The position numbers and the translations under genes were made by a program. 20,121 nucleotides of DNA, from the NCBI GenBank assembly GCA_003427395.1, contig BFEA01000323.1, positions 1,487,811 to 1,507,931 on the forward strand, written 5' to 3'. The stretch comes from Chara braunii. Its lineage: Eukaryota; Streptophyta; Charophyceae; Charales; Characeae. The notes beneath the pieces were generated by a model. The model searched no databases and was not told where the DNA came from. It was given only the letters and a program-made list of their open reading frames with translations. Positions 1-10,198 of the stretch are shown piece by piece; position 1 is the stretch's first letter; every line of letters starts with the position of its first letter.

Positions 1-333
1 CACCGGTACTAGTGCTGCTGATAGGAGCAGACACCACTAATACCAGGGGGACTCCATCTATTGGTGGGGAGTATCACCTGCTGGAAAACGGGTCCAGCGT
101 CCCATATACAGAAAGTAAAAATGTCTGAGAATCCTGAGAACTGGGTTGACAGAGTTGTCCTATATAGTATCCTTTTCTCCCTCATAGAATAGCGCCAGGT
201 AAACCAGTTAGGGCGTTCCTGAACAATTTGAAAGTCTTTATGGATTGGACCTCTTCACCATGCTGATTGGCGCCAGATCTTGCACTCTAAGCTAGCCCTT
301 CTTTTGTCGGGGGAACATGCCAACTTTCTGAGT
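1..333 (-). other. 3' UTR of the large LINE copy
   Basis: After the ORF2 stop, the minus strand matches the 3' part of the truncated copy at 11159-11600 in blocks. Shared pieces are the GGTGAAGAG block (plus strand 251-259), a stem-loop with the motif GGGACGCTGGACCCG, the 12-mer ACTCCCCACCAA and a terminal hairpin CTGCT-(6)-AGCAG at 15-30. A second, eroded stem-loop sits near 132-165. By alignment, about a dozen bases and the poly(A) are missing off the left edge. Confidence 0.85.
80..98 (-). repeat. Conserved 3'-UTR stem-loop, copy H1
   Basis: In LINE sense it reads GCTGGA-CCCGTTT-TCCAGC: a perfect 6-bp stem with a 7-nt loop, preceded by GGGAC and followed by AGG. The sixth stem pair is A:T, where copies H3-H5 have G:C. 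Confidence 0.85.
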
Positions 334-1755
334 TTATACAGAGCCATACCATGAAATAGGAACCATTGACTGTTGATTAGTAGGAAAGGGATCTGGGAAT
401 TCCGCTGCAGGTCGTAGAGGAATCTTGGGGTCCACTCCGCTCCAATCATTGAAGTGAATCTTATAATTTATGTTGAGGGCCACATCCTCATTTGTTTGGG
501 CACCTTCCCAACTCACCTTCCCCATCTTTCCTCCCTGTTCCCCCCCAAGCCAGCCTTTGTTGAAATTTTTGATATATTTCATAATCTCCTCCTTTTTTGA
601 GAGGTACTGGATTTTTTCTTTGGTAATTTCCCATTGAATTATAATATCTGTTTGTATTTCTTCCTTGATTTTATCAGAAAATTCCTGACTACCAAGTCTG
701 ACTCTTTCCCATTCATGTGTACATCTTCTTCTCCAAATAGCCCAGACTATTGCCCTTCTACTTATGGTAAACAAATTTTGTGTGAATTCATCATAGGGTA
801 TGACCGTCCATTCCTCCATCAGTAAAGATTTTCAACCCCATGGCCATGTATCAGTCACCTCCAGTTGAGACCATATTCTGTCCCACCATCTCCATAGCCA
901 CACTGAGTCAGGGCATTGCAAGAAGATATGTTCTATAGTCTCAGGTATATTTCTGCTCGGAAAGGCTGATGTGCAAAATTTACACCAAGGTTTAGCTAAA
1001 CCTTTGCTGTCCAACGAAGTTCTGTCTATTAGCCAATCATTAGTTGGGAGACATCTATGTTCAATCGGCCATTGTAATGAGGCCATTTTTGCAGGTTTGA
1101 TCTTTTTACTTTGGAACCATTTGATCTTTCGAAATTCGTTTTTTCCTAGGTTCAATTGTTTCATCCATCTTTGTATGACTCTGTCTTCGAGATTAATTCT
1201 TGGTCTTAACATTCTATATGTTGATTTTACTGTGAGATTGTGTACGGTTCTTGTGTAGTTCCTCTTACCTTTACCCTGCGATCCCCATTTCCATTCTTGT
1301 GGGTCTAATGGGAGGAATTGAATGGGTGTGTCTGGGCGGAAAGCGAACCCAGAGTTCTTGTCTTGTAAGACCCTAATTCTAAAAAGTTGCTCAGTTGTCA
1401 CCCTTCTTATTCCAATTGGTTCTGTCAGGGTTAACTCATTATTGATTTTAAGATCATAAAGAGTGACTAGCATGTCTCCACCTCTTTCCATATGGAAGAC
1501 ATTGCCAATTACTTTGTGATCCTCCTTGAGAACTACCCAGTCATTCATTTTGATTTTAGGGCCCTTCTTGAGAATTACAGTCCAACTTATAGGGATTAAC
1601 TCTAATATCATATCAAGAGCGTCCTCTGGATGATGGCAATATTTCAATTTGCCCTTGAGTTTTTTCTGAGAGATCCATTCATTTGTAACTGTGTCCCAGA
1701 TATTATTTATTATAATAATATCTTTCCTTATCCAACCCTTCCAGGGTGAGTTCAC
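334..1755 (-). other. C-terminal zf-RVT region of ORF2
   Basis: A single frame runs from about 1765 to TAA 334-336, broken only by TGA 832-834. The zinc-binding block of plant L1s is clear: KMASLQWPIEHRCLPTNDWL, then CKFC, then ETIEHIFLQCPDSVWLWRW (a CX2C ... HX4C arrangement). After the TGA the reading continues with TISRRAIVWAIWRRRCTHEW, the usual helix that follows zf-RVT. The last 100 residues are charged and Q/K-rich. No RNase H domain follows, unlike many plant L1 elements. The final residues, FPDPFP ... SMVP.SWY, are also present in the truncated copy at 11136-11686, which confirms the frame. Confidence 0.9.
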
Positions 1756-3510
1756 ACAATGAAGAGTGCATCCTTGTGAGTCTCTGATCCAAGTGTTGTT
1801 AAAGAGCGATTGCCTACAAACCTCCTACCATCTTGTAGGCGGCACTTTGTCAGTAATCGGGAGTTTTCTCCATGTTTCATGAGAATTAGCCAGAAGGAGT
1901 CTTTAGTAAGATCCACTCTAGCAGCTTCCTTGTTAGATTGTTGAGATTGTTCTGTCATCATTCTCCCCGGTCTAGGAAGGGTCCAGGCTCTATTTTCCAA
2001 CCATGTCATTGGGTCAATTTCATCAACTGTTTGGGGGGCTAATCTTCTTATCTGTTCCCAGGCTAACACATTCCATGGAGTCTGAGGTTTAAACAACAGT
2101 CTTTTAATCCACTGCAGAGACAATGTCATTGCTTGGAGGGTGGGATCAATGATGCCAAGTCCTACATTCGATTTGGGTTGTGTAATTGATGACCATGCTA
2201 CTCTACTAATCACATTCTTTAGATCATGATTTCCCCTCCAGAGGGAGACTCTTAGTTGTTGTTGAAAAGTTTTGATCGCTGCCTTGTCTAGTGCCCAGAT
2301 AGCAGACTTATACCATATTGATGTCAGTACTACGTTATTGATTGCAAGAGATCTTTCAAATATTGATGTATGTTTGTTTTTCCATAGATTTAATTTGGAA
2401 CAAACATTTTGTAAGATTCATTCATTTGACTTCCCTTCTGCTGAGAGATTAATTCTCAATACCCTTAATGGTGTCTCATTAGATAACCATGTGATCTTTG
2501 GTAGCTCTGGGGGTCTAACTCCTTGGTGATGAATCCACCACCCCAAAAAATTTTCACCCCAATTAATCCTCATATCAGATAGCCTGCAGAAACGATCCAT
2601 CATGATCCTTAGGGCTTCCAAGTTTTCACGAGATGCTTAAATCATGATAGATAAGTCATCTGCAAAGAGGGAACAAATGGGTATTGCCTCTTCTGGTATG
2701 CTGGTTACTTGGATTTTCTTAATATCTTTGTTCTTACATAAATTAGCTGTGAGAGCTTCCATAATAATTACAAATAGGAAAGGGGCGATAGGATCCCCTT
2801 GTCTCACTGATCTCTTAAGACAAAATGAGGGAACCACATTGCCATTTATCATTATTCTAGTAGTGACTTTTTGATGCATTATCTTTACCCATCTCCTAAA
2901 ACTAGGGCCAAAATTCATTTTTTCAAGGCATTTATCCATAAATGTCCAGTCCACATGATCATAGGCTTTCTCAAAATCAATAAAGATAAAAGTCGCATTA
3001 TATTTCGATTGCCTGGAGATTTTTAATCAACTCATTTACTAAGAGAATGTTGTCTTGAATACTTCTTCCTGTTATAAAACCCGTTTGTGCTGGATGGATG
3101 ATATCCGAGATAACATTAGTCAGCCGATCAGCTAATATTTTTGCCACTAACTTGTAGACCACAGTTAAGAGAGTTATGGGACGATAATTTCTTATATTTG
3201 TTTTGTCTCTTTTTTTGTAAATGAGGGTGAGGACACCTTCGTTAACTATCTCCCCCATTTCTTCTGTGGTCCATACTGTATTGTAAAATTCCATTAGGTC
3301 CTGCGAAAAAGTATCCCATATGCTTTCCCATAATTCTTTAGGTAGTCCATCGATCCCAGGTGTTTTTTCTTATTCCATTAGGATCAGTGCTTTCCATACT
3401 TCATCTTTGGTTATGGGTTTCTCAATTTCTTCTCTCAGTTTCTCTGAGATTTTCTTAGCCATTGGTATTAGGAAATCATCAATCTCTTCCTTGTGTTGAC
3501 TTCGTGCAAG
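1755..3510 (-). other. Reverse transcriptase domain of ORF2
   Basis: The domain opens with EEIEKPITKDEVWKAL and TPGIDGLPKELWES, then VLTLIYKKRD and NYRPITLLTVVYKLVAKIL (motifs 1-2), then QTGFITGRSIQDNIL. Motif A is FIDFEKAYDHVDW, with the first catalytic D at 2976-2978. Next come SVRQGDPIAPFLFVI and the catalytic FADD at 2655-2666. Downstream, WKNKHTSIFERSLAINNV and SIWYKSAIW match the usual L1 thumb region, and LRVSLWRGN and GLGIIDP follow. All catalytic residues are present, so loss of activity comes from stops (3370, 2637, 2418) and frame changes (near 3490, 3010 and 1755), not from active-site loss. Confidence 0.92.
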
Positions 3511-4009
3511 CTGCTGTTGATGTAGCTAAGGGTTCTTCTGAATTCAGGGGGTTAGCCAATGCTTCTATTGTGGTTCTTCCTGATTTGGCTTTGGCCATTG
3601 CAAAAAATATGGTATCCATACTTCCTTCCATTTGATGTTTCTTTATTTTTCTCCTTATTCTTATCCCTTGCCATCTATATTCCATGTATTTTAATAATTG
3701 GTTTTCTATTTCTTGAACTTCATTAGCCAATACAGCAAGTTGCTCTTGTTCTAACGTCTCAGTTTCAATTTGTTGAAGATCATAAATTTTTTGGTGAAGA
3801 TTAGTTTTCTCGATGTGTCTTTGTTTGGCTATGGCCTTCGAATATTCATTGCATTTACGGCCTAGGAAAGCTAGGCCGTTGTTGAACCACTGTATATCAT
3901 TTTTGATGAGGGGTCTCTGTTTTCTCCAGAATTCTCACACATCTTTTAGGAATTGTTTAAAATCATCTTTCTTTAGATGATTTGTATTGAGTCTGTAGTA
4001 TCCTCTTCC

Positions 4010-4787
4010 TTAATCTGTTTTTTTCGTAAAGGAAAAGACAGCCACACACATTGAGTGGTCAAGGCCAGGAAGAGGGCTATGTGGTAAGATTTCTGCTAAC
4101 TGTAATGCTCCTTGAATTTTATCTGAAACCAAGATTAAGTCAATTCTTGATCTTGTATTTTGTCTGACTTGATTTTTTCTAAAACAGGTATAGGTTTTCG
4201 CTTGGGGATTGAGTCTCCTGAATGAGTCGAAGAGATTAGCTGAGAGACAGATATTAGAGATAATGTTCTCATCAACTTCAATGTACGGAGGACATGGTGA
4301 AGGGATGTGCCATCTATCCAGGGTGCGGTCCGGGGCCGCATTGAAGTCTCCTGCAATAATGATGGGGATACCTGTTGGCATATGAGGAAGTATTCCTTCG
4401 AAAAAGCTTTGTCTTTCACGTACTTCATTTGGGCCATATACACATAAGATGCTAACCACTTCTACCCCTATCATGGCTAGAATGTAGACCCATCTGCCTT
4501 CTTGTTGGTCAGCTTCTCATTTTATAACTTCTACTTTAGTGTCCTGCACTACCAACCTTAGATGCATGTGCCCTATAAGCCGTGTGGGGCCAGATTTCTT
4601 TTTGTATATAATTATGTTGATCTGTATTCATCAAGTGAGTCTCTTGAACACATATTACATCTGGCCATGACCTACCATTTACTCCCTTCATCATTTCATA
4701 AATAGCTTGTCTCTTATTATGTTTGGCCAATGCAAGCCCATTAACATTGATAGATCTTAGATCTCGATCCTCATCTCTCTTTATCAC
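4010..4787 (-). other. APE-type endonuclease domain of ORF2, with internal deletion
   Basis: Motifs in order are INVNGL (near 4750), VICVQETHL with the metal-binding E at 4641-4643, VYGPN, AGDFNAAPD with the catalytic D at 4346-4348, SRIDLILVSD and GLDHSMCV with the terminal D-H pair. These are the signature blocks of the L1 endonuclease. Between ETHL and the strand VVQDTKVEV the usual spacing is short by roughly 30 residues, and the segment that normally carries a GGVA-like motif is missing. The frame changes at the same point (about 4560-4536), so a small deletion with frame loss is the simplest reading. TGA at 4517-4519 follows. Confidence 0.85.
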
Positions 4788-4885
4788 CTTTCAATTTTTG
4801 TCCTTATTAAAAAGAGTATCTATTAAATTGACCTCACATATGGATAATAAGATATTTCCACTATTCGTAGGTAAGGAAGGTGTTT

Positions 4886-5395
4886 TTAAAGTATAGGCTC
4901 CCATATACCTTTGTCAAGAGATCCCCCGCTTTCCAGGAAGTGCTTCTTGAGGAGGTTTAAGAGGAGGTCTACTACATCATTTTCAGACCAGAATTGATTT
5001 TCTTTAATCTTTTGGATCCTAAGGTCTCTGAGTGAGTCATCCCCTAGCCACTTCAGATTGACTGGGTCTCCTGCCCTGTACCTAAGGAAGATATCCCTAT
5101 ATGCAATTGTGTGAGATTCAGTGGCTGTTATGAAAGTAGCCCAGCCTCCTGGGGGAAGATTCTTTTCTATAAACTTGATGGATTCTGCTATGAAAAATGT
5201 TTCTCCAGCCAATCTCCCTGTTTGGTAAGAGAGAGAGAGGGTGGAGGACGTCATGCCATATAAAGTCAATCCTCCGTATTGAGAATCCCCCATCTCTGTG
5301 AGTCCCACTTCCCACTTTCCTTCCTTGCATCGAACCGGGAAGATTGCAATTCCAGTTTTGGAGAGAGGTTGAGCCTCTGAGTTCAGTCTGGTTTC
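4886..5395 (-). other. C-terminal segment of LINE ORF1, unassigned
   Basis: The last 170 or so residues of ORF1 look like a folded domain rather than linker. They are rich in hydrophobic and aromatic residues, alternate predicted strands (KWEVGLTEMGD, YGGLTLYG, STLSLSYQTG) with a helix (GETFFIAESIKFIEKNL), and follow with WATFITATESHTIAYRDI. The order strand-strand-strand-helix with a conserved-looking E, then a strand ending in TES, loosely recalls RNase H. I cannot align the catalytic aspartates, so I do not assign it. No internal stop occurs between 5413 and 4889, the cleanest long stretch of ORF1. Plant L1s that carry RNase H usually have it at the end of ORF2, and ORF2 here lacks one. 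Confidence 0.5.
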
Positions 5396-7439
5396 GAGCT
5401 TTTGTCTTCGATTCTAAAGGTTCAAGGGGGAAGGTGCGAGAGTTGCTGAGCTATCCTTTTGCTCATAGGTTTCATCTGTATCACCTGAGGTAAGATCAAT
5501 TTCCTTGTCTGTATGAAAAATGTCCAACTTTTGATATTTTGGTCCCTTTTCCTTTTCTACACACTCTTTCCCCTCATCACCTATGTTTTCTTCTCGAACC
5601 ACTTCTGATTCTCTGTTGTCCCAGTCTAGCAATGATGATTTCCTCTTTTCTGGTGCTTTTTGTGAGATTACAAGGAATTTTGTTTATCCTGTCAGGCTTG
5701 AGGTAATCGTAGTTGTTATTCCTTTCTCTGAAACAATGAGTGTTTTTGGCATATCAGGCTTGGGGGACTCTGAAGACTGATCCTCTAGGATCATGGATAC
5801 TGCTGACTGTTTGATAGTTGCATTGATTGGTGAGGTCAAATCCAAATTATATCTGGCTGTCAAAATCGAATTAGCTCTGTCTGTACCATCACACGAATTC
5901 TGGAGTGAGGACTGTAGCTGGTCCTCTGTTTCTGAGTGTGTGGCTTCCATATTGAACTTCTGTTGATAAGGAACTAATTCGGTGTGACCTCTTTTCTCTT
6001 TGTCACCATCTTCTGAGTTTTGGACTGTGTGATGCCTAGTCTTCTTTTTCATTGCATGTCGGGGTGTGATCGCAAGATTCTTCATTCCCTTTCTTGAGAA
6101 TTTTCTTATTTTTGATACACTGGCTTGAGGACAATACTGTTTTTTCCTGGCCAATTCCTTGAGTCTCTTTTTCCCACATATGTATCCTTGTTTCGGTACC
6201 TCTGATAAGGGAAGAGGTTGAGGGATCTGCATTTGACCAGACAGGATGTGTAGCAGTCTGTTGCTCACCATCTGCCAATCTTCTGCCCCTGGTAGACCAT
6301 ACTGCAATGTGACCATCAACTTGTCACTCTGCACCAGAATGCTCATAATGTGATCCTTAGTTAATACCCAAAAGTCTTCCTCTACCCCCGAATTTTTGAA
6401 TTTCAGGTTACTTATAATTCATTCAGCCACATATGGAATTCGCTGCTGCAGATTTGCAGCAGGGACTTGCATTTGTCCCCCGTCACCCATGTTTTCTTGT
6501 GGGATCACTGAGATAGGGGCTTGCTCCACTTCCATGTGCTCTTCAGTGAAGGCACTGTGTAATGGATCCATGTCCATGGGAGTGTGATCTGGTTGAAGAT
6601 CTGTCAACCCTTGTTCTTCCTTTTGCAAGTGTGTGGTCACTTCGCCTCCCAGCAGATCCGTCTTTTGAGTGTGTTGGTTCCTTAGACCACTATCCTTTGA
6701 CTGTATCTGAGATGAGTCCGGTTGGGGGGTTACTAACACTTGTGATGTATCAGCAGGGAGGATTATGACAGATGATGTATCAGAAGTGTGTGATAATAGT
6801 GGAACGAATGGAACTAATGCAAGTTCCGAATTATGTGGGAGTGAGAGAGACTGCTGTGAAGTCTTCTGTTGTTGTATCTGGTTATGCTGGTCTTGCTGCG
6901 TGTGTTGTTGCGTATGTTGTTGATGATGTGAATGTTGTTATTGCTGGTTCTGAAGATGCAACTTCGGTTGGAGACGGGCGTTACTTGCCAGTTGTTGATT
7001 CTGATTCTGTGGTATCTCACGATTGTTCTTTGACTTGACAATTCTCCATTTCATCCCTTCTCTGTGTTGATTCTTATGCAAGTAATCCTCTGGTGTCAGC
7101 CCCACCATTTTATCTCCTCCCTTTTGGTTGCCCATCTGCCCCAGTTGTTTCCCCTGCTGTCCATCTTTCTCGCTTTGTTTTTGTGTGTCTTCAACGGGGG
7201 TCTTCATACTCTTCTTTGACTGAGTCATGTGAGGTTGGTTTTTACTCTGGAGTGGAGGGGGTGATGGAACCCATTCTGTTGGCGGTCTCAAGGTTTTACG
7301 GGGGTCACCCCTTCCTTCCCAATACCATCCACTAGGAATTCACATATGATTAGGTTCCTCGTTATAGACCCAACCGTCGTACCCTGGGATCATCGGGATC
7401 CAACGGTGAGGTCTCTGAGGGTCTCGCTTCAGTTTTGGT

Positions 7440-8110
7440 TCTTGTGAAACCGGATGCTGTGGATGCATAGGGCACGCAAATTCCATACTTAGGTGTCCAT
7501 ATCCCTTGCATTTGAAACACCAAGGGTGAAATTTGTGCGACGTATGGATCTGGAAGATTTCCCCCCCATCTTATATGGGATGATATCATCTAAAGAGAAT
7601 GGCTGATCTTTCTGAAGATCGATTGCCAACATTAGATAATCATCCCTTTTCGCCACATAGGATGGGAAGGGATCTATGAAATCCACAATTTTGAAATGTT
7701 GACCGAAATCATGTACAAACGTAGCCTGTACTTCGATAGGAATGTGATGCAGTTCTACCCAGTAGTGATCCCTCATTAGTCGATCCCTCCTTTCTTCTGG
7801 ACTGATTTTCTTAGGTTGTCAAGGATAGATTTTTACTTTAGAGTTTTCCTGAGAGTTTTCCCAATATAGTTTCTTCCAACTATCTATCTTGGCTTTGTCT
7901 TTCTCAAACAAACAGAGAGTGGTGAAGACTGTAGGAGTAATGGGCTGTATGAGAAAGAACTCGGAGACTGCTTTCTCGCTGCCTTTCAATTCCTAGAGTC
8001 TTCTGCAAATCCACTTAATTTTATCATTTGTGGATCGAAAGGCTGCTTTATCATAGAACATCCAGTTATTTGCATGCCTGACATAAATCTCGTCCCTCCT
8101 GACCAATTTT
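7440..8110 (-). other. DUF4283-like region and CCHC zinc knuckle of ORF1
   Basis: Reading the minus strand from about 8110, the protein shows the plant L1 ORF1 pattern: a segment ending in RDEIYVRHANNWMFYDKAAF, then HYWVELHHIPIEV, then a hydrophobic segment with LMLAIDL, then a zinc knuckle. The knuckle reads CFKCKGYGHLSMEFAC (7519 down to 7472). Its spacing is CX2CX4HX6C, two residues longer in the last gap than the usual CX4HX4C form. The knuckle lies just after the C7 frame change at 7561-7567; reading through in the neighbouring frame restores it. Stops TAG 7993-7995 and TGA 7819-7821 break the region. In this family the DUF4283/knuckle pair is thought to bind nucleic acid. Confidence 0.85.
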
Positions 8111-8934
8111 TCTATCGGATAGGATTTCATGAGCATTTTCCTTCCTCCCTGATCTACAACTTTCTGTTCGGATGGGAGAAGAAAGAGAGAGAAAAAAAAA
8201 ACTCTGGCCGGTGATAAATTGCGGAGGGGGATTTTTAGCTCTTCTATGGGCGTGCCAGGTGGTCCAATTGGTGGTCTGGAGATATTCGGAGTTTTGTCTT
8301 GCATTGTTTGCCTTACCCTCTGCGCCCATGACGGGGTCGAATGAGCAGACTGCGACGAGTGAGAGTCTTGATTGCATCGTTCTGTGGCTTGAGGCTGATT
8401 ACATTGGTTAGGAAATAATGTTTGTTCCAGTTTTTCCTCTTCTATTAGCATCTCCTCATCCTTTTGTATTTCATTTGTCTCATCTGGTTCATTGTGTGAG
8501 GTGTTCAGTTTCTGTGACTTTTCTGTTTCCTTTATTTTCTCATATGAGAATTTTTGTGTGTCCCTCTGTCCATTCTCCTGGTACCCCACCTGGATTATTT
8601 TGTCAGTGCATGGGACCTCTGTTGGGACCGCTACTGACAGTCCTTTCTCCCCATCCTGTGTAAGCGTCATGATCGATTGTGGCTCTTGTAACCGAGTGTG
8701 AGTCCTTGGCCAAACTTAGGGATCAATTATCATGGATGATGTTCCTTCAGTTCTATTGTCCTTTCTGCTCTTGACTCGGTTATGACCATTCATTTGTGTT
8801 TGTTCAACTCCTGGTCTGGTATATGGTGATGGGTTGAGTTGTCTCATCACGTTGTGCCTCATTGCCCCTTGGTAAAAGAGTAGGGATCCTCCTCCTCTGA
8901 CTCTCTTCGAAGGAATTGAGTTAATTCTCATCAT

Positions 8935-9300
8935 CTTGTTGTCCTGAAATCAACAATAAAATTCAGAGAAATAAAACTTTTTCCCCAGATCCTTTTTCTG
9001 GTGGTGCTAATGTGATGGGCTCAGAAAGAGAGCAACAAAAATCAAAAGGGATCAGAAGGAATCAAAAAGGATCTGAGACACTTGAAAAGTGAAGAGAAAT
9101 AAATAGGGCAAAAAGTCAGAATACTCAGATCTACAGATGAAGAAGAATGAAGAGAAATGAAGTATAATCAACAAAAGAGTCGTGAACAGGAATGAGAAGA
9201 GTTGACCGGAAATAAAAGGAGTGCGGGAGAGATTGGAGAATGGAGAATAATCGAGATAGAATTATGAGGGGAATGGGTGGGTGGCTCAGTATGCAAAAAG
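8935..9300 (-). other. 5' UTR of the large LINE, pyrimidine-rich in sense orientation
   Basis: Upstream of the ORF1 ATG the minus strand is strongly T/C-rich (the plus strand is a run of AGA/GAA-rich sequence from 8980 to 9260) and has no long open frame. The stretch just before the ATG, TTATTGTTGATTTCAG, looks like a 3' splice site but could be chance. I place the boundary by composition only; it is not supported by a target-site duplication. Confidence 0.5.
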
Positions 9301-9547
9301 CGTCAAGAATTAGGTCATATATCAGTGCACTAAGGATCTGGTAGGGATTCTAATTAGGACGACCCCTTCGAAAGGGGAGGAGGTCTTTCCCTAATCTGTT
9401 ATTAATTATTTGTTGATGTCTTGTTCAATTGATAGTTGTTCTTTGGATGCTTTTGTCAATTTATTCCCGGCATGTAGGCTTGACTTTCCCTTAATACGGG
9501 AGGGGGGGGACAGTATGATTAGAGGAAGTTCTGAAGTAATGAAACCA

Positions 9548-9555
9548 TATAAATA
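9548..9555. promoter_or_regulatory. TATA-like box
   Basis: CCATATAAATACC contains a canonical plant TATA box (TATAAATA) in plus orientation and TATTTATA on the minus strand. On the minus strand it lies about 600 bases upstream of the LINE ORF1 ATG, just downstream of the 49-bp tandem repeat. On the plus strand no gene follows that I can recognise. The orientation of use is therefore undecided. Confidence 0.35.
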
Positions 9556-9580
9556 CCTTCCCCTGTCTCCCACGTAGACT

Positions 9581-9680
9581 GTCTGCTGGCAATATCTCGC
9601 CCTTGCTGAAAGTTTGTCGCCGAGAGGATGTCTGTTGCCAAAATCTCTCCCGCGCTGCGAATTCTGTCGCCAAAAGGTCA
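9581..9680. repeat. Tandem repeat, two units of 49 bp
   Basis: Unit 1 starts GTCTGCTGGCAATATCTCGC at 9581 and unit 2 starts GTCTGTTGCCAAAATCTCTC at 9630. Both continue with a GCTG.. block and TTTGTCGCC / TCTGTCGCC. Identity is about 75 percent by eye. Some LINE promoters are built from such short monomers, and this pair sits upstream of the LINE; that link is inference. Confidence 0.7.
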
Positions 9681-10033
9681 GTCTACTTTACTCCATCACC
9701 CCTCCTTCTATCTGCATTCTCTTAATAACCTCTATCCTAGTATGATTACTTCCTTCATTGACAATTCCACCATATCACTCTCCTCTCCGCTGTGCCGATG
9801 AAGTCATGAGTGATCGATTTGGTGACTATGACTACTCCTCGTGCTTTTGTATTGACGTCCGGTATGCACTTCCTTGTGAATGAACTTGAAGTCGATGCCG
9901 CTGTTTGGACTGGTATTTCGCTCTCGTGATCAGAGGCTCTTCGCCTTCACTTAGAATATCATTCAAGAGTTATATGAGCACTCAATTGCCCGCACTTTGA
10001 GAAGTCAGGGTCTCTCTCCGCCCAGCATCACCA

Positions 10034-10053
10034 GATTTGACGTAAGTCAAATC
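10034..10053. repeat. Perfect 8-bp inverted repeat GATTTGAC-GTAA-GTCAAATC
   Basis: Eight perfect pairs surround a 4-nt loop. The core TTTGACGTAAGTCAAA includes TGACGTAA, an ATF/CREB-like bZIP site. It may be a binding site or chance. Confidence 0.6.
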
Positions 10054-10177
10054 CTTTGAGGTCAATGTCGCTCAATTTGCACGACGACGACTGTGATACT
10101 CGATGCGGAACACATGTCCTCAACAAAAAGCGGGTAAAACGCCTTTATCATGAGTATACCTGTGTCAGATTTCATGT

Positions 10178-10198
10178 CCACGTCAGCCTGTGACGTGG
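10178..10198. repeat. Perfect 8-bp inverted repeat CCACGTCA-GCCTG-TGACGTGG
   Basis: Two facing copies of TGACGTGG, a hybrid of the G-box and as-1 type bZIP sites, are separated by 5 nt. This is the second ACGT-core palindrome within 165 bases. Regulatory use is unproven. Confidence 0.6.

Larger units (their letters stand above)
334..4787 (-). pseudogene. LINE ORF2 (endonuclease / reverse transcriptase), decayed
   Basis: ORF2 makes the nick and copies the element's RNA at the target (target-primed reverse transcription). The visible order is APE endonuclease (about 4787-4010), a linker (4009-3490), reverse transcriptase (about 3490-2400), thumb/connection (2400-1755) and a C-terminal zf-RVT region (1755-334). 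The frame changes near 4560 (with a deletion), 3490, 3010 and 1755. Internal stops are TGA 4517, TAA 4010, TGA 3935, TAA 3370, TAA 2637, TGA 2418 and TGA 832; the final stop is TAA 334-336. The true start is unclear: an ATG near 4776 reads MRIEI and then loses frame, so a one-base loss there is likely. Length, about 1480 codons, is normal to long for a plant L1 ORF2. Confidence 0.92.
4886..8934 (-). pseudogene. LINE ORF1 (Gag-like RNA-binding protein), decayed, unusually long
   Basis: ORF1 proteins of L1 elements bind the element's RNA and form the RNP. The start is the ATG at 8934 (A at -3), followed by a second ATG. One frame runs to a C7 tract at 7561-7567, where the frame changes; the next frame runs to TAA at 4886-4888. 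Internal stops are at 8716, 7993, 7819, 7340, 6938, 6419, 5684 and 5414 (lowest base of each). Order by approximate residue: variable N-terminus 1-270, DUF4283-like region 275-455, zinc knuckle near 472, Q/H-rich segment 648-698, basic K/R-rich segment 911-971, acidic/polar linker, and a compact C-terminal segment 1181-1349. About 1350 residues is long for a plant L1 ORF1. ORF2 follows about 100 bases later. The family call is secure; the role of the C-terminal half is unknown. Confidence 0.88.
1..9300 (-). mobile_element. Near full-length but inactive L1-type LINE retrotransposon
   Basis: The minus strand reads, in order, a pyrimidine-rich 5' UTR, a long ORF1 with a DUF4283-like region and zinc knuckle, an ORF2 with APE endonuclease, reverse transcriptase and zf-RVT zinc finger, and a 3' UTR. 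This is the plant L1 layout. A long stretch stays open in consistent frames: ORF1 has only eight internal stops in about 1349 codons, against about 60 expected by chance. Stops, frame changes and an endonuclease deletion show the copy is dead. The 3' UTR matches that of a truncated sibling at 11136-11686; by that alignment the poly(A) tail starts about 12 bases before the window. The 5' boundary is not fixed because the left target-site duplication is out of view; 9300 is my estimate, and the element could extend to about 9680. Confidence 0.93.

Noticed and set aside
634-2874. Plus-strand open frames inside the LINE (for example 971-1258 and 2644-2874)
   Set aside because: They are antisense shadows of the ORF2 coding sequence and have no motif of their own.
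334-8718. LINE stops that could each be restored by a U-to-C change, as in organellar RNA editing
   Set aside because: Every stop codon starts with T, so this fits any stop by definition. Frame changes and a deletion are also present, so plain decay explains the data.
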